Assembly: GCF_964355755.1 (NCBI RefSeq)
Contig: NC_092675.1
Span: forward strand, 3,012,312-3,072,311
Direction: 5' to 3'
DNA length: 60,000 nucleotides
From: Antedon mediterranea
Taxonomy: Eukaryota; Echinodermata; Crinoidea; Comatulida; Antedonidae
The position numbers and the translations under genes were made by a program. The notes beneath the pieces are model-generated. The model did not search any database. It was given only the letters and a program-made list of their open reading frames with translations, and was not told the origin of the DNA. Shown here one piece after another: positions 1 to 12,700 of the stretch; within the stretch, counting starts at the first letter, position 1, and each line of letters begins with the position of its first letter.

Positions 1-1728
1 AGCATTCTAAATCTTGGATTATGTAGTTTCAGTATTTGTGGAAATTTCAATTTTGAAAATTCCAACTTATGTCTGGTTTCCCTAGCAGATGCCACATATT
101 ATAATACAGTTATCATTTTAATTTAATAACAGTTTTTACATTATTTTATCTTTTATTTCCATAAGGTAGAGTATACTGTTTCGAAGGTCTACAGTACAAA
201 TGCTTATTTTATCCCCTTTAAACATACAGCACATTGACAATTATGTCATCTCTTTACCAATCAAATTACAGTAAAGTACTGTAATCTAGTAAATTTAATC
301 TTATTGTTGATTATAACAATTAACATATACTGTAATTTGTAATGAGGTATGCCTACAGTAGTAACACTTCTAAATAATAAATGTTGACTGTAAAACATGA
401 TCATTCATCTTATCTTTAAAACATGTCATATAATAATATACATTCAGTAAATAAAAAAATAATATATGACCAAAGATAAAGATTTTTTCATTTGTGTCTC
501 TTTTTGTTTTGTTGTATAGTTTTTAAATCATGTACTGGAATGATATGGTGATTCAAGTGTTTATCCGTTTTTAAATAAAGGTGTTCTTATTTATTATGTT
601 CATTGTCAATATTTCATTCTCAAGACTGATTGTATCAGTGTATGAACTCCTGGTCGCTGTTGTCTTATCCTACGGTATAATAGTAATATTCATATGATGT
701 CAAAATCAATATTCATTCATTCATAATCAATATCAGATCTACATACTGTAGTGTAAGATTGTAAGTTTAAATGAGCCTAAATTTCGGGCAATCAAGTCTC
801 TGCACAGAACAGTACCTACAATATTTTACCAACAAAATATTATATTCTACACTTGTGTACTGTACAGTAACACTGAACACAGAGTATGGTACGACAAAAG
901 ATATTAATTTCAAAACTAAATATGAATACAGTATTTTTTATCTTTAAAGATTGTACAAAAAATGAATTGTTTAAGGTCAACTATCGAAATGCAAATCTAT
1001 AATTACAATCTATAATACACATGTGTTGTATTGGTAGTGGAAGTACAGTACTACAGGATGCTAACTAATCCATGCTAAATTGTCCTTATGGAGACGACAT
1101 GGATACTGTTAAGTGTACAGTAGGGGTACAGTAATGGTGAGTTAAGAATACAGAATTACACAGTTTGAAGATTTTACTGTGAAATAATTAAAATCTTCTC
1201 ATAATCTAATAATAAATACTGAGGGTGGAAGAGGTGTTCAAAATAAAGCTAACTTTGATTTAAAATTACAAATTATAACTCTTGCCTCTTGTACAAAAAT
1301 GAAGTTTTTTGGACAAATAGTTCTCAAGAAAATGCAATTTCAGTTTACTTGTTTGTTACTTTACAAACTACTCACCAGCTTTTGAAATTTTTCTATTTCT
1401 ATCTTTTAACACTATCTGAGGTCTGAAAATAATACTTAAAATTAATCCAGAATTGGGATCCTGGCTCAGATTGGTTCAAAAATTTAATGGAGTGGTCTTT
1501 GACCACATATCGATCTGTACTTTCATTTTGGTAAAGATCTTGCAATGACTTTTCAAGTAATCCTGCTAACAAACAAACACATGCGATTGACTACATACAT
1601 CCTTGGCAGAGGTAAATAAATACTGTATTGATAATTTTGATTTGAACGCATTTTATTTTAACATAACCCCAAAAGCCTCAATCTCATGACACTGTACAGT
1701 AAACAATTACAGGGCCCACTGTACTTAC
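1..1728. other. AT-rich sequence, probably convertase intron 1
   Basis: No coding segment was recognised on either strand. Positions 1-105 match, in inverted orientation, 33735-33836. The remainder is AT-rich with many GTACTGTA/TACAGTA words. Confidence 0.6.
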
Positions 1729-1917
1729 CTCACCCATGTTAATAAATCCATGCATAGTGGCTACAGCGTCCGCTGCTTCTTTACCGCCCTCAACGTGCAC
1801 TGCATAAGTGTTGGTATATATAGCAACTGAATCCACTTGATAAACATTTAAAAAACTCAAAAGCACAGCGAAACAAAAATAATGTCTTGATAATTTTATA
1901 GACCAGTGTTGAAACAT
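1729..1917 (-). CDS. PCSK: First coding exon of a furin/PC5-like proprotein convertase, 5' end of gene only
   Basis: 63 codons from ATG (1917-1915) to a consensus donor GAG|GTAAGT. A hydrophobic signal segment (YFCFAVLLSFLNVYQVDSVA) is followed by IYTNTYAVHVEGGKEAADAV and ATMHGFINMGE. Furin and PC5 begin their inhibitory prodomain with (V/I)YTN(T/H)WAV(R/K)I.GG...A...A.K.GF(L/I)N(L/I)GQ directly after the signal peptide, so the match covers the whole segment. Convertases of this class cleave paired-basic sites in the secretory pathway. The remaining exons (catalytic Asp/His/Ser) were not found at 1-1728 and should lie off the left edge. Same strand as RASGRF and downstream of it. The subfamily (furin, PC5, PACE4) cannot be decided from this exon. 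Confidence 0.85.
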
Positions 1918-3200
1918 TATAACAGAAATGTTATATTCAGCTATTAAAGAATGCAAGAAAATAGGTATTTACACAGAAAAATGTGTTTATTTTACTAAAC
2001 CATCAGTAAAAATAAGAAGAAATGTTGTGTGGACTGGAAAAAGGAATGTTTTGGGACCAAGTCTAATAAAGATGACAGTGATGCATCATCAGTGGTATTC
2101 CATATTTGTTTTCTTTAGTAAATCTGAAAAAACAAATACACATTTATATTATTAGGCCAACATTATTATCTCTACTCTGTCTAAATAATATAAAGATTTA
2201 AAAACATGAATAAAACACATCAACCCAATACTGGGAAAAAACCTGACCGAAAACCAACATTTGGTACAGACCCAATTTTTTTTATCATAAATAATTTAAA
2301 AACAATATTTTGGAAACTTTCTGGATATTTTCAGATATTTAGGTTACCGTAGCCTGAAGTTTTCTTTACTGATATTTTGACCATATTTAAATTATTAGTC
2401 ACATGTTCTGCTACGAACGAATAAAAAAAAATAAAAAATTTACTAAACAAAAGTTAAAATACATTTTGACACATTGTATTAGTTAATTAGGCCTAACAGC
2501 ACTGTCAGTAACTACGGGTAAGCCTAGGCCTAGTTACTTGACCTTATGACTTATTGATCACATTCCGTTCACAGTATATACCCCTAGGCCTCTCTGAACA
2601 GTAAAGTAGGGCCACCAACTAATTGTTTTAAGCTGCTAGCCTAGCTAGTCGATTGAAGTGTCGGTATATTCAGTTCACAAAAAATCATACAAAAGTAGTT
2701 TCAGTACAATGACAATCACTATAAATCTTACCATTTCACTGACAATTATTCTTTGAACCATACAACTCAAGTATTGTTATAATATGGATGTATTTTATAG
2801 TTCTTTTATGCAGCTTTGTCCGTTGTTAAACCACAAATTACGCTTGAAATAGATCGGTTGATTGAAAGAAGTAACAGGAAACTTTTTCAGAGAAGCTTCC
2901 TGTGCTGCTGCTCTCTCTCGTCGACGATGATGATACGACGTATGATGCGCTTGAGTAAGCAGCACGAGGGGGCGCTATGTTACTTCTGCCCACAGCAGGA
3001 GAGCCATAATATAATAAGGCTCTGCTTCTGCCTACGACGTAACAGAGCCATATATATCAACTATCCAGATGCGACTTCAACATTTTAGGTGGGGTTTTCT
3101 ACTTTATAAACTCGACTTCGTATGCATAAGGCCTGCCCGACGGAATTAGTGTAAGCTTCGAAGTTGGTCTAGAAATCGGCATCTTTGCAAATGTTCTATA
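1918..3200 (-). promoter_or_regulatory. Probable 5' UTR/promoter region of the convertase gene
   Basis: The segment upstream of the convertase ATG. Between about 2880 and 3160 the composition becomes less AT-rich, and a CTCF-like motif occurs at 2962-2977. The word TAGGCCTAG occurs near 2520-2590. A transcription start cannot be located. The plus-strand 90-residue frame at 2816-3088 has no recognisable content. Confidence 0.35.
2962..2977 (+). promoter_or_regulatory. CTCF-like motif
   Basis: GCACGAGGGGGCGCTA differs from the bilaterian CTCF core CCACNAGGGGGCGCTA only at the first base. It lies about 1 kb upstream of the convertase start codon, between the two genes. Binding is an inference. 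Confidence 0.45.
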
Positions 3201-3599
3201 TTTGATCTTATTTCACTCTCCATTAACCAAATACAAGAACCATCGGAGACAAACATGTTTATTCTGGGATTGTGCGGCCATACACACCAACTACACACCA
3301 TAAACGTTTATTCATAACATATTAATATACAATATCTTGCATCGGACATTTCGCTACCACCAATGTTGATTAACAAAATCAAAATTAAGTGTGACGTGTT
3401 TACCACGAATGACTAACAATACCATCTTTCCCATTACACCTGCACAAACTCATTTGCATAACAACGAACGGCATACCACCAAACTACGGTGAGACATACA
3501 TTCCCTTCTAAACACGTAATATAATGATGATAATTAATTCCTTTTTTTAACATTAAAATTGAGGGCGCTAAACATACAATTTACGAGACAGCGAAAGCC

Positions 3600-3861
3600 A
3601 AACAAAGAGAGTAAAAAATGTGCCCTCCCTGCCTCAGCACTAAGGCCCTGCCACAGCCTTGGGTCGTTTCTACCACATCATCACCAGATGCATTGCTAGT
3701 GCCTTCTCAAGATGTGTGGTGGAAAGGGGGACGTATAATTCTGTGAACCCCAAACACAGTGGTCGCATACCTTTAACTCTATTCCACCGATCAGCGTGGG
3801 AATCGAACCCACGACATACGTGTTGTCAACACGACGCTCAGATGACTGAGCTAACTGGTCA
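3600..3861 (-). mobile_element. tRNA-headed SINE-like repeat
   Basis: On the minus strand it starts with a tRNA-like head (3861-3788) and continues into an unrelated body ending in a CACATTTTTTAC stretch near 3610. The body edges are estimates. The body does not match the other SINE family in this window. Confidence 0.5.
3788..3861 (-). tRNA. tRNA-like sequence, apparent anticodon GAC, probably a SINE head or pseudogene
   Basis: 74 nt folds as a cloverleaf: D-arm GCTCAGTCATCTGAGC, anticodon loop TTGACAA on a CGTG/CACG stem, T-arm GTGGG-TTCGATT-CCCAC, acceptor TGACCAG/CTGATCG with one mismatch. GAC would be Val, but animals normally read Val with AAC, CAC and TAC, which argues for a tRNA-derived element. 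Confidence 0.5.
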
Positions 3862-3959
3862 TTTTGGTTTTAACAAGGTTAATAGGATATTTATGACGTA
3901 ATGATGAATTACGTAATACACGTATAAATAGACTATTATCAGCTGTTCAGTCATGTACT

Positions 3960-4060
3960 GCTTTGTAGCGTAATGGATAATGCTCAGGTTTGGGTGCTCT
4001 CAGCTCTACTGTAGTTGATTGGGTTCGAACCTCTACGGATTTTTTTTTTTTTTTTTTTTT
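3960..4060 (+). tRNA. Degenerate tRNA-like sequence followed by long T run
   Basis: A-box-like TAGCGTAATGGATAATGC (as in tRNA-Arg) and B-box GGTTCGAACC are present, then an uninterrupted T run at about 4040-4061. The acceptor stem does not pair well, so this is probably a pseudogene or SINE fragment. Confidence 0.3.
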
Positions 4061-4408
4061 AAATTGAAAATAAATATTGTTTTTCTTTGAGTTTGAAAGA
4101 GAGATATTTTGAGGGTTGTAAATGTCAGGCCTAAACAAGTGGACCTTTATTAAAATCAGAAACAAAGTTGCATGGGATTATTTTCCATTAAATAGACAAC
4201 CATAAAACCTCGAAAAAAAGCCCATGTGCTTCTTCATTTTTAATAATCTTTATTACTCCAGGGATGAGTGGTTACTTTAAAGTCACGATCTCCCCTCCAG
4301 GTTCTCCTCCCAATTTCTAATAATATTCTAATATAATATAATATTGAGTATACATTACCGTACTTTTTTGTCTATCCATGGCATAACTGTGTTAATGTTT
4401 CTTTATAA

Positions 4409-4512
4409 AGCGCCCTCTATATCGTCACACGCGAATGCGCGATGCTCTGCTGTGTTATCTCATGGAGTACTCCATGGTTATCTGAGTAAACGCCCTCTAT
4501 ATCGTCACACAC
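4409..4512 (+). repeat. Short direct repeat pair
   Basis: CGCCCTCTATATCGTCACAC occurs near 4410 and again near 4491, about 81 bp apart. A palindrome ATGGAGTACTCCAT lies between them. Confidence 0.6.
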
Positions 4513-5586
4513 GAATGTTCTCCTAAGGTTTTTACCCACACGCGCTTGTATACGATGGCATAGACTCTGCTAAACGTCAAAAATAATACAATACATCAAG
4601 TAATTAGCAAGGAAAGTGCTTTTATTTGTATATATTTTTAGATCTCCAAATATTGCACATTAACACAATTATTAGATTTATATAACCCTTACAGAATATT
4701 ACAAATTGTGTATAGTATCATTTGGTCCTCATGTTGTTCTTAAACAAAAAGAAAACAAATACAGAACATATATCGCTTGTACATACAAGCTGTTTCTGTT
4801 ATTAGATATAAAAAGCTCTATCACTGACTATACAGAATAAAGTAGTACATATAAATAGAAATTTAATGACATATCTTGCTGTTGGCTTTGTAAACTGAAC
4901 TCACTTTCGATGCTCATTTCATTAGTACACATACAAATGCTGCTATAGTTCACTCAAAATTTGATAGCCAATTCTCGGTACTGTGTCTAAATTTGTCATA
5001 GACATATTCTGTGATACAGCATCACATGTGATATCACATGCGATGCCAACATAGACCATAACCTAACACTTAAACTAACTTTTCATGATACAGGAAACAC
5101 ATGTGATACACATGTGATGCTGTATTATAGAATATTGTCATGTGGAGATACAGTACAGACATTTGGGTAAATATGAATGATAAAGTACTTTAATTAGTAA
5201 ATAATACAAAAAGCATTTAATCAACTTGTTCATCTGTAAAAGCAACAAAGTTTAGTAGAATATACTAAAATACAAACATATTTTAACATATGCGAAAAAT
5301 GTACATCAATTTGTTATGAAATATTCAAGATAGCAAATTCTTTACAAATTACAAATAAAATATTATAGTTAGTTATATTATATTGTTCATTCTAATATAG
5401 CAATAATAAAGTATTTTGCATCTCAATAACTAAAAACATATAAGAATATATAATACATCGATATAAAACATTAAAAATCAGTAATTATCAAACACTTATT
5501 ATGTTCATTGAAAGAATATAAGTTAAATATTTTCCATGCCACACATACTAATTTATAGTAAGAAATATTTTTAGGTACTGCAAGAG

Positions 5587-5870
5587 GGCGTCGCTGAGTT
5601 AGTGGCGGTTAACATCAGCAAGGGTTCAAGGGTCACTCGCTCCATGGTTCTAGTGGTAGAACGAGTCTTCTCAAACCATAAGCCCAGTGTACACATCTGG
5701 CTCATGTGCATTTTAAAGAACCTAGTTCATCTTTTCTTACCCCGGTGTACTAGTCAACATACACAGCCATTGTGCAATTGGGGCTGGACCGTTTGAGAGG
5801 TATTTACCATCTGTTGGTCCCATTCTTCACTAATGTATATCTTAGTGAGAAGTTGAATAAATAATAATTT
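5587..5870 (+). mobile_element. tRNA-headed SINE, copy 1 (head decayed)
   Basis: Contains the family blocks CATCAGCAAGGGTTCAAGGG, CATGGTTCTAGTGGTAGAAC, CCAGTGTACACATCTGG, TTTAAAGAACCTAGTTCAT and CCCCGGTGTACTAGT. It then has its own tail ending TGAATAAATAATAA. The other copies end in different tails. Confidence 0.75.
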
Positions 5871-8162
5871 CTTCTTTTTGTCATATACTGTACACAGGTT
5901 AATGAGTACAATAAATGTCTTCTAAATTTGTCTATGGCAGTAATTTCATCAAAGAACTTATTATTTAATAATATTGAAGATCTGTTCTATCTGTATTTGC
6001 ACAAAGTTCTTGCATGTTTAAATGGGATTTGTTTAATGTAAATATAAATACTTTTTGAATAGTGTACAGTAATTATTACCATGTATTCTAAGCAATCAAA
6101 TAAAACATAATTAATTTAAAAAGTTAATCAAACTTGAATTTCTATCAAGGCACTTTCATACAGCAAGGCAAAAAGCAAAACATAGGTTACAATAACAATG
6201 ATTCATTCAAGGATATAACATTGTATTTTAAAATAAACAAGCTATGATTACTATTTCAAGAATGGTTTGTAACTAAAATTTTATCTACAATTTTTTAATC
6301 TAAATTAATTTAATATTATCACTTTATTATTTTATGAAGAGGTAACTTTTGTAACCTCACCCACAAAATATCCTAAAAATAAGCCACTATTCATGTTTTT
6401 TTTTAGAAATTAAATCCATAAAATAAAGCATCAAATTTGAATATAAATATTGTTTATATACCAACAATTTTGTAGTCATATATTTCATATAGAATATTGC
6501 ATCTGGGATACATACAGTTTAAAACTTGTCAATGATAATCCGCTGTTTTCACACAAAATTATACAAATAAAAATGATTAATTATAATTAACATCCAAAGA
6601 TTACGAAAGGATAAATATACACCAAAAGCGAATCATAAAATATTCTACATAAAAACACACCCAATAATTAAAATATTAAACAAATGACACTATATATAAG
6701 GATGTTCCTAGGTGTAGTAGAGAACATTGTTTACATTTACAAAAGAAGTCTGAACCAGCCAACTACTTTCAACATGAGAATAATATTTCATCAATCAAAA
6801 TAAAGGATCAAAATATAAATTAAATAAATTAGATTGGATAGTACTTTAAAATTGGAATAACAGAAAGACAAAATAATATAAATTAATAATAACAATATTT
6901 AAAATTTTCAAGGAAAACACAATTTTACAGTTACCTTACAAATCCAGCATTTCATTTTATCACTTATTTTACAAATAAAGGCAAGCACAGGAACCAAAAG
7001 GATTCTACTGCAGTTACTGAAGTAACTACAAATTTTGTTTACTCTTTAACCAGCAAATATTTAGCAATCTTTTTAATAATCGTACACACTGCTTGTTGCA
7101 GTCACTGTAATTAACTAAAATTAAGCAATAATTGTAGTAAAACATTTAGTTACAGCAGTAGAATAATCTTGATGCCATGAATTTGTTTAATCTAAGAGTA
7201 AAACCCTACAGAATTCTCTGTAGCTGTAAAATAAAATAATCACACAGTTAAATAATCTTACAACTATTTTTGCAGCAATTGTTACAGTATGCTCATTATT
7301 AAAAAAGTTAACTATATTAAATTTGCAAATTTATTATTAGATATAGTATAATATAATATATAAATTGTATCAAAATGTAAGACCTGCTAGTTGTAAATCA
7401 CTCCTTATCTAATACCAACTGCTCTAGCGTCAAGCTAAATATACATATTTCAAAGAAGAACCTTCCAGTAAACTTCTATCTTTTTTTCACAACAACCAAT
7501 AACTTTAAACACTAAAATATCCAAAAATATTATAAAATACTAAATTAGCTGTGTAAAGAAAAAGATAGCATTTAACATGCTTGTTTAAAAACGCTTATTT
7601 AAAAACGGAAACCATCCATACCCTTTGTTCATAAAACTTCCATCAAAATCTAACTTAAATCTCAAACACTTGAAAATCTCACGAAAATTGTGGGAGTTTT
7701 AGCAATATTTCAAGTGATCCTCCATCTCCCACTAAAGGTGCAATTTATCCAAATTGTTTAGGATATACAAACAAACATTTGGATAGTGCATAATTTAACT
7801 TTAGGTTCCACTTCTAACCCTTTTTGGTTAACTAAAGTGTGAAAATATGCTGGTGGATGAAACATATTTCCCATAATGCAATTTGCATAAGTTACACTTG
7901 CAAACCATTCTTTTCCTTTCTAAAGTAGCACCCTCTATGTTTGGATGTACTTTATAAAAAGTATAGCAGCCTTTATAAAGACACTTTTATAAAGAATTTG
8001 AATATTTCATTTCCCAAGTTTTGGAAATAAATAACTAAATAAGGATAGTGTAGTTTTTGACAGTAGGCACTTAAAATACTAGCCCTAGGTTGTGTCTAAT
8101 CAGCAATTGCTATGCCTGTCTAGTATAGAGAAATCAACATAGCCAGAAATGAATTAGGATCT

Positions 8163-8275
8163 GTCTGATGTCTCGTCTGTCTGTCTATCTATCTATCTGT
8201 CTGTCTGTCTGGTGTCTCGTCTGTCTGCCTGTCTGTCTGCCTGTCTATCTGTCTGTCTATCTGTCTGTATATTTG
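8163..8275 (+). repeat. GTCT tetranucleotide microsatellite
   Basis: Imperfect (GTCT)n with ATCT and GCCT variants, including two GTGTCTCGTCTGTC-type blocks. It lies between RASGRF and the convertase gene. Confidence 0.9.
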
Positions 8276-9612
8276 TGTCTATCTTCATGTCAGTGTGCGT
8301 TTTGAAGTAAACCTTCAAAGCATCCTCTGTCTGATTTTCGTCGCCCTTTTTTGAATTGGGTACAAATCTGGTAATGAAACAGATTCTAAACAGATCTAAA
8401 TCATTTTGAATCTGATAAAACAAAAAGTGAGTATCGCCTACTTTAAATATATTCTGGCATTAGCGGTATTTGCAACAAATGCAAACAAGTTTAGATTATG
8501 CAAAAAAGGTAAATCAGTTATGCAAAATACCGTAATAAAATTTCACAACTGGAAATCTAATGAATTATGGTATGTGACCATAAAACATTATTCCAGATGT
8601 TGGATTATATATAACAAAAAGCTTAATTTTTTAAACATTAAATTTCAATGTGTCTATTTTAATAATTAAATATTATATATTTTTGCTCTCTCTAATAAAA
8701 TTCTCCCACCCGCTTATAATACAAGGCACTCGAACAACATAGCTATAAAAAGACCTTTTCCATAAAAATTTATCAAAAAAAGAATGCCACTAGCATTTCA
8801 GTTTCTCTCAACTTCATAAACAATACCATGTGATAGTAGATAGTAGAATACCACATATCCAATGAAAACACAATTAGTGGATTTAAAAACGAATGTCTAT
8901 ACCCTGGATGTAAAGTCTGTTTACAAACAATAAACATTTTCATAAATTAAAATTTTAAAAATTTCCTTGAACTTTGCTTGATATTATTTCCTGTAGAAAC
9001 AAATTGTAACAACTTATAGTTCTGATGTGTTCTTATGTGAGAGAATAAATTAGTTGTCAAGGTGGAAATAATAGTGATCATATTTGCCTGACTTATTGAT
9101 AAGTATTGGTAAATTTAGAAATTATGATGTCATGAACAATGATTGACAATCAATTACTCACACTCCTTTTGATATTTCTCTTAGGTGTCACTAGAGTGAG
9201 CATTATTGACAGCAATATGAGTGTGTTTAAAATCTAGAAGATCTTCTAAGTTATATTGCAGGAGAAGAGTAGAATATCTGGTAACTCAATGATAATGTAG
9301 TCTGATAAATTAGTCAACAAATACCTGCAGAATGCAGGATGAGAATGGCAAAAATAGATGTCAGGATCATTCTTGTGTGTGTGAATTTTCAGCAATAGCT
9401 GAGAGATTGTAATTTTTTTTTGCGGTATGTTCTATATCGTTTACAACTCTCTTCAGAAAACCCCGCTTTCATCAAGATCAAGATCAAGACCTATGGCCAG
9501 AAGAGATTCAGGAATTAAAACATCGTTTCTAACTTCCAACACCAAATATCAATTTGAGCATATTGATATCAAATTCAATAATTAACTGGTACCTTGATAT
9601 CAATCTGGTGGT

Positions 9613-9729
9613 TCAGATACTCTGCGCATGGCGTGCTCTACCGGACGCCCGTGGTTCCATTTCCAAAGACAATGCGTACAGTTCATCATCGTCTAGTATC
9701 CGCTTTGAATCTGTCAAGTAGTGGATAAC
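9613..9729 (-). CDS. RASGRF: RASGRF last coding exon with stop
   Basis: 117 bp: [30 protein letters not shown] then a short unconserved tail ending SI and TGA at 9615-9613. Vertebrate proteins end just after LSLKIEP(R/K), so this tail is about ten residues longer. The 3' UTR continues to lower coordinates and its end cannot be fixed here. Confidence 0.94.
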   Translation of the reverse strand, partial: VIHYLTDSKRILDDDELYALSLEMEPRASGRARHAQSI

Positions 9730-12700
9730 CTTTAAAAGAATTCAAAAACAAAATGTTTAGTTATACAATGTGTGAAATACCATCCAGAATGAAAGCTTTC
9801 TGTCACTACTTCTGTGAGGTTCATTATTCTTATTATTTATTTTCTTCTTCTTTCTTCTCTACACATAAAGCAAATTCATTCACTGTCCTTCTCAGAGGTG
9901 GCAGCATGTTCACAAGACAAACATACACACAAGATGTTCTATTTTGGAAGTAGAGTTGATTGTAAAATCATAAGAAAAAATGCATCTGACAGGATTTTAA
10001 CACAGGATCCTGAGATCAGTAGACAAGAATCTTGAGCACTAAACTTCACTTCTCCTATGTTATTACGTTTTACCTTATGATCTGGCTCAACTTTGTATGG
10101 AGTTTGTTGAAAGTGTCGAATCTCTCTTATAACATGAGCTATCTGTATATCAAAAAACAGTAAATTCAATGTAAAACTCTGTCTACACCCTCAAATTAAT
10201 TTGTCAAAAAAAAGTGTGATGTGCCCAAATATGGTAGTGATATGACATCATCACCATGTCTATATATGGGCACATCATATTTTTTTTTGTCACATAAAGT
10301 TTGGTAGTGTAGACAGAGCTTAAGACTACAGAAATATTCACATAGAATCAAGTCTACATATGCAATATTATTTAAAGGTTTGATGTTGAAGTTACGTTTA
10401 CAGTATACCATGTGTTTTTATGACGGTTGTTCATATTATGTTATGGTGCACATGGCCAATTATGGTTATTTCAAATATAAATGTACTGTAAGCTAAAAAA
10501 CTGTTCACATTTAAAACAATGTTCACCTACCATTCTCATCTTGGAGAAATTTATGAGTTGATTATCGCTAATGTTTGGTGTTCCATCCTCAATAAAGGCA
10601 AGGTCAGTCAGGTAACAGCCCAGGTAAGGCACACACGGCGGGTCAATTCTAAAATCAATCCGTCAATTAATCAATCAGTCATAATCAATCATTAAATCAA
10701 TTCCAATCAATAATCGATTATTTATTATAAATCAACAAAACCATTTTGTTGTTTGTCAAGTTGCAATTCTTTACTCAAACTAACCTGTGTAATGCTTCTC
10801 TCATGTTCTTGAAGCGTCCATCAGAAGACACTAGAATCTGAAGTTTGTCTAATATTGCACGACTCTGAAAAAAGGCCCATATAAAAAAGATCAGACAAAA
10901 ACCTCTGGATAGTTATTTATGTATAACTTATATACAAAATACAATATGAAAACAATATGTACTCATTGTATACTGGCTAACAAATAAATGAACCCAACAG
11001 AACACATCCGTAGCTGAGAAATACTTAGCTTAGTTAAATAATATTTTGGGCCTGAGGTTATCGTCTGTCATGACGGGATTGGGTCATATTTATATGGAAT
11101 ATTTTCATGAGTTGAAAGACTGTTTTATTTATTTTTAAAGCCCTGTCTACACTATCAAAGTGTATGTGACAAAGAAGTGTGATGTGCACAAATATGGTAT
11201 ATGTAGTGATATGTCTTTTGAAAATTATAGGTGTGCTACAAATTACACTCCTCAATACATTCAGGGGTGCTGTAGGTGTGCTGTTTGTATTTTGGTGTGT
11301 AGAAGTTTACCAAATTTAAGCGGGTTGTAAATCGCACTCCACAAGGGCAATTTAAGAGTGTGTTAGGTGAGTGATCACATTTGCTCACATTAAAAGGCCT
11401 GGATATGACATCATCGTGTCCATATTTGGGCACATTACATTTTTTTGTCACATAAAATTTGATAGTGTAGACAGAGCTTAACAACCAACCAATAGTGAAT
11501 GAACTTATACCTTACAGATATTAAAAATAGACAACTACCTGTTTTGTAACTTTGTCCCAGACTTTTTTCAGTCTATACACAGCACTGTTCATAAGTGCTG
11601 ATGTAATCTCAAGTACTCCATTAAAATTATGCATACAACGACACATATCGGCTACAGCGGCCCACTTGTCAATGGCTGCTGCCCGTGCCGACACGGTAGG
11701 TTGCCGAATAATTTCCGAGGACACTAGCTTACTCGTCTGAAACAAATACAATAACTGTATGGTTATTTGTTTTATTTCAATTAGATTTTTTTTTTTTTCT
11801 GGAAATCACAATAAAAATCCTTTCCTGCAATATGGTACACTCTGCTCAAATCCTACAGTAATATTTCTAAAGTGTTACAATAAACTGATACAATTATGTC
11901 AGATGTAAGATTTTCAAAACACAAATTAATATTACAATTAACAACTATCATATCTTAACATGGTTAACGAATCATTACTGCAGTTACTGCAGAAACTACA
12001 CTTTTTTTACTGCAATAACTTAGTTTACTTCCAATGTAGAAAAGGGTTAATCAGTAGAATAATAGTAATTATTAAAGAGGAAACGAAACAATATACTGCA
12101 GTAACTGGGGTAGAAATATGTTTACATGGCATGCCTTCTAGTAAAGGTGAGATGAATCTTTTACCTCATTAAATTGACGAATAACCGCTAAAATATGTGG
12201 AGCCTTTGTCTCTTTCTGATTCTTCATCCATGCTTGGTTCAAAAACTCCCTTAAAAAAACATGAATAGTTATGTTAGAAGTGTCGAAAAAAATGTTTCTT
12301 GAATTAACGGGCAGCTTCAGCTTTAAAATTTCTATTCTTCATTTGTACTCACCAATAAGGAACTTCCACCAGTAGCATGTGATCAATGAAAGTTATTTGT
12401 TCAGCTAAAACAATTGCTGGGATTGACGGATCTTCTAGTGGGACCTCAGGTGCCACGGTCATGAACGTACTCAGCAATGAGGGCGGTACAATAACTTGCT
12501 GGTTTAATTGCCTAAAGTATAAAAAAATATCTATGAAAACATTGGCTATTTGCACGTAAAGACAAAAAGAAGGGAGAGAGTTACTTTTAATACCCACCAG
12601 AAATACAAAATAATGAAATAAACATGGCTGCTCTTATACGTACAGACCATACAAAATTGTTTTTTTTTAAGTGATGTGAAAGGGTATTAGTAACTTACAT

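Larger units (their letters stand above)
4560..9612 (-). other. RASGRF 3' UTR and intergenic DNA
   Basis: No coding segment was seen. It is strongly AT-rich with a SINE copy and a tetranucleotide microsatellite. Sense-strand AATAAA candidates exist near 7330, 6323 and 4621, but none is clearly the polyadenylation signal, so the boundary is unknown. Confidence 0.5.

Noticed and set aside
3659-3901. 80-residue plus-strand frame
   Set aside because: Antisense of the tRNA-headed repeat.
11552-11740. 62-residue plus-strand frame
   Set aside because: Antisense of RASGRF exon t.
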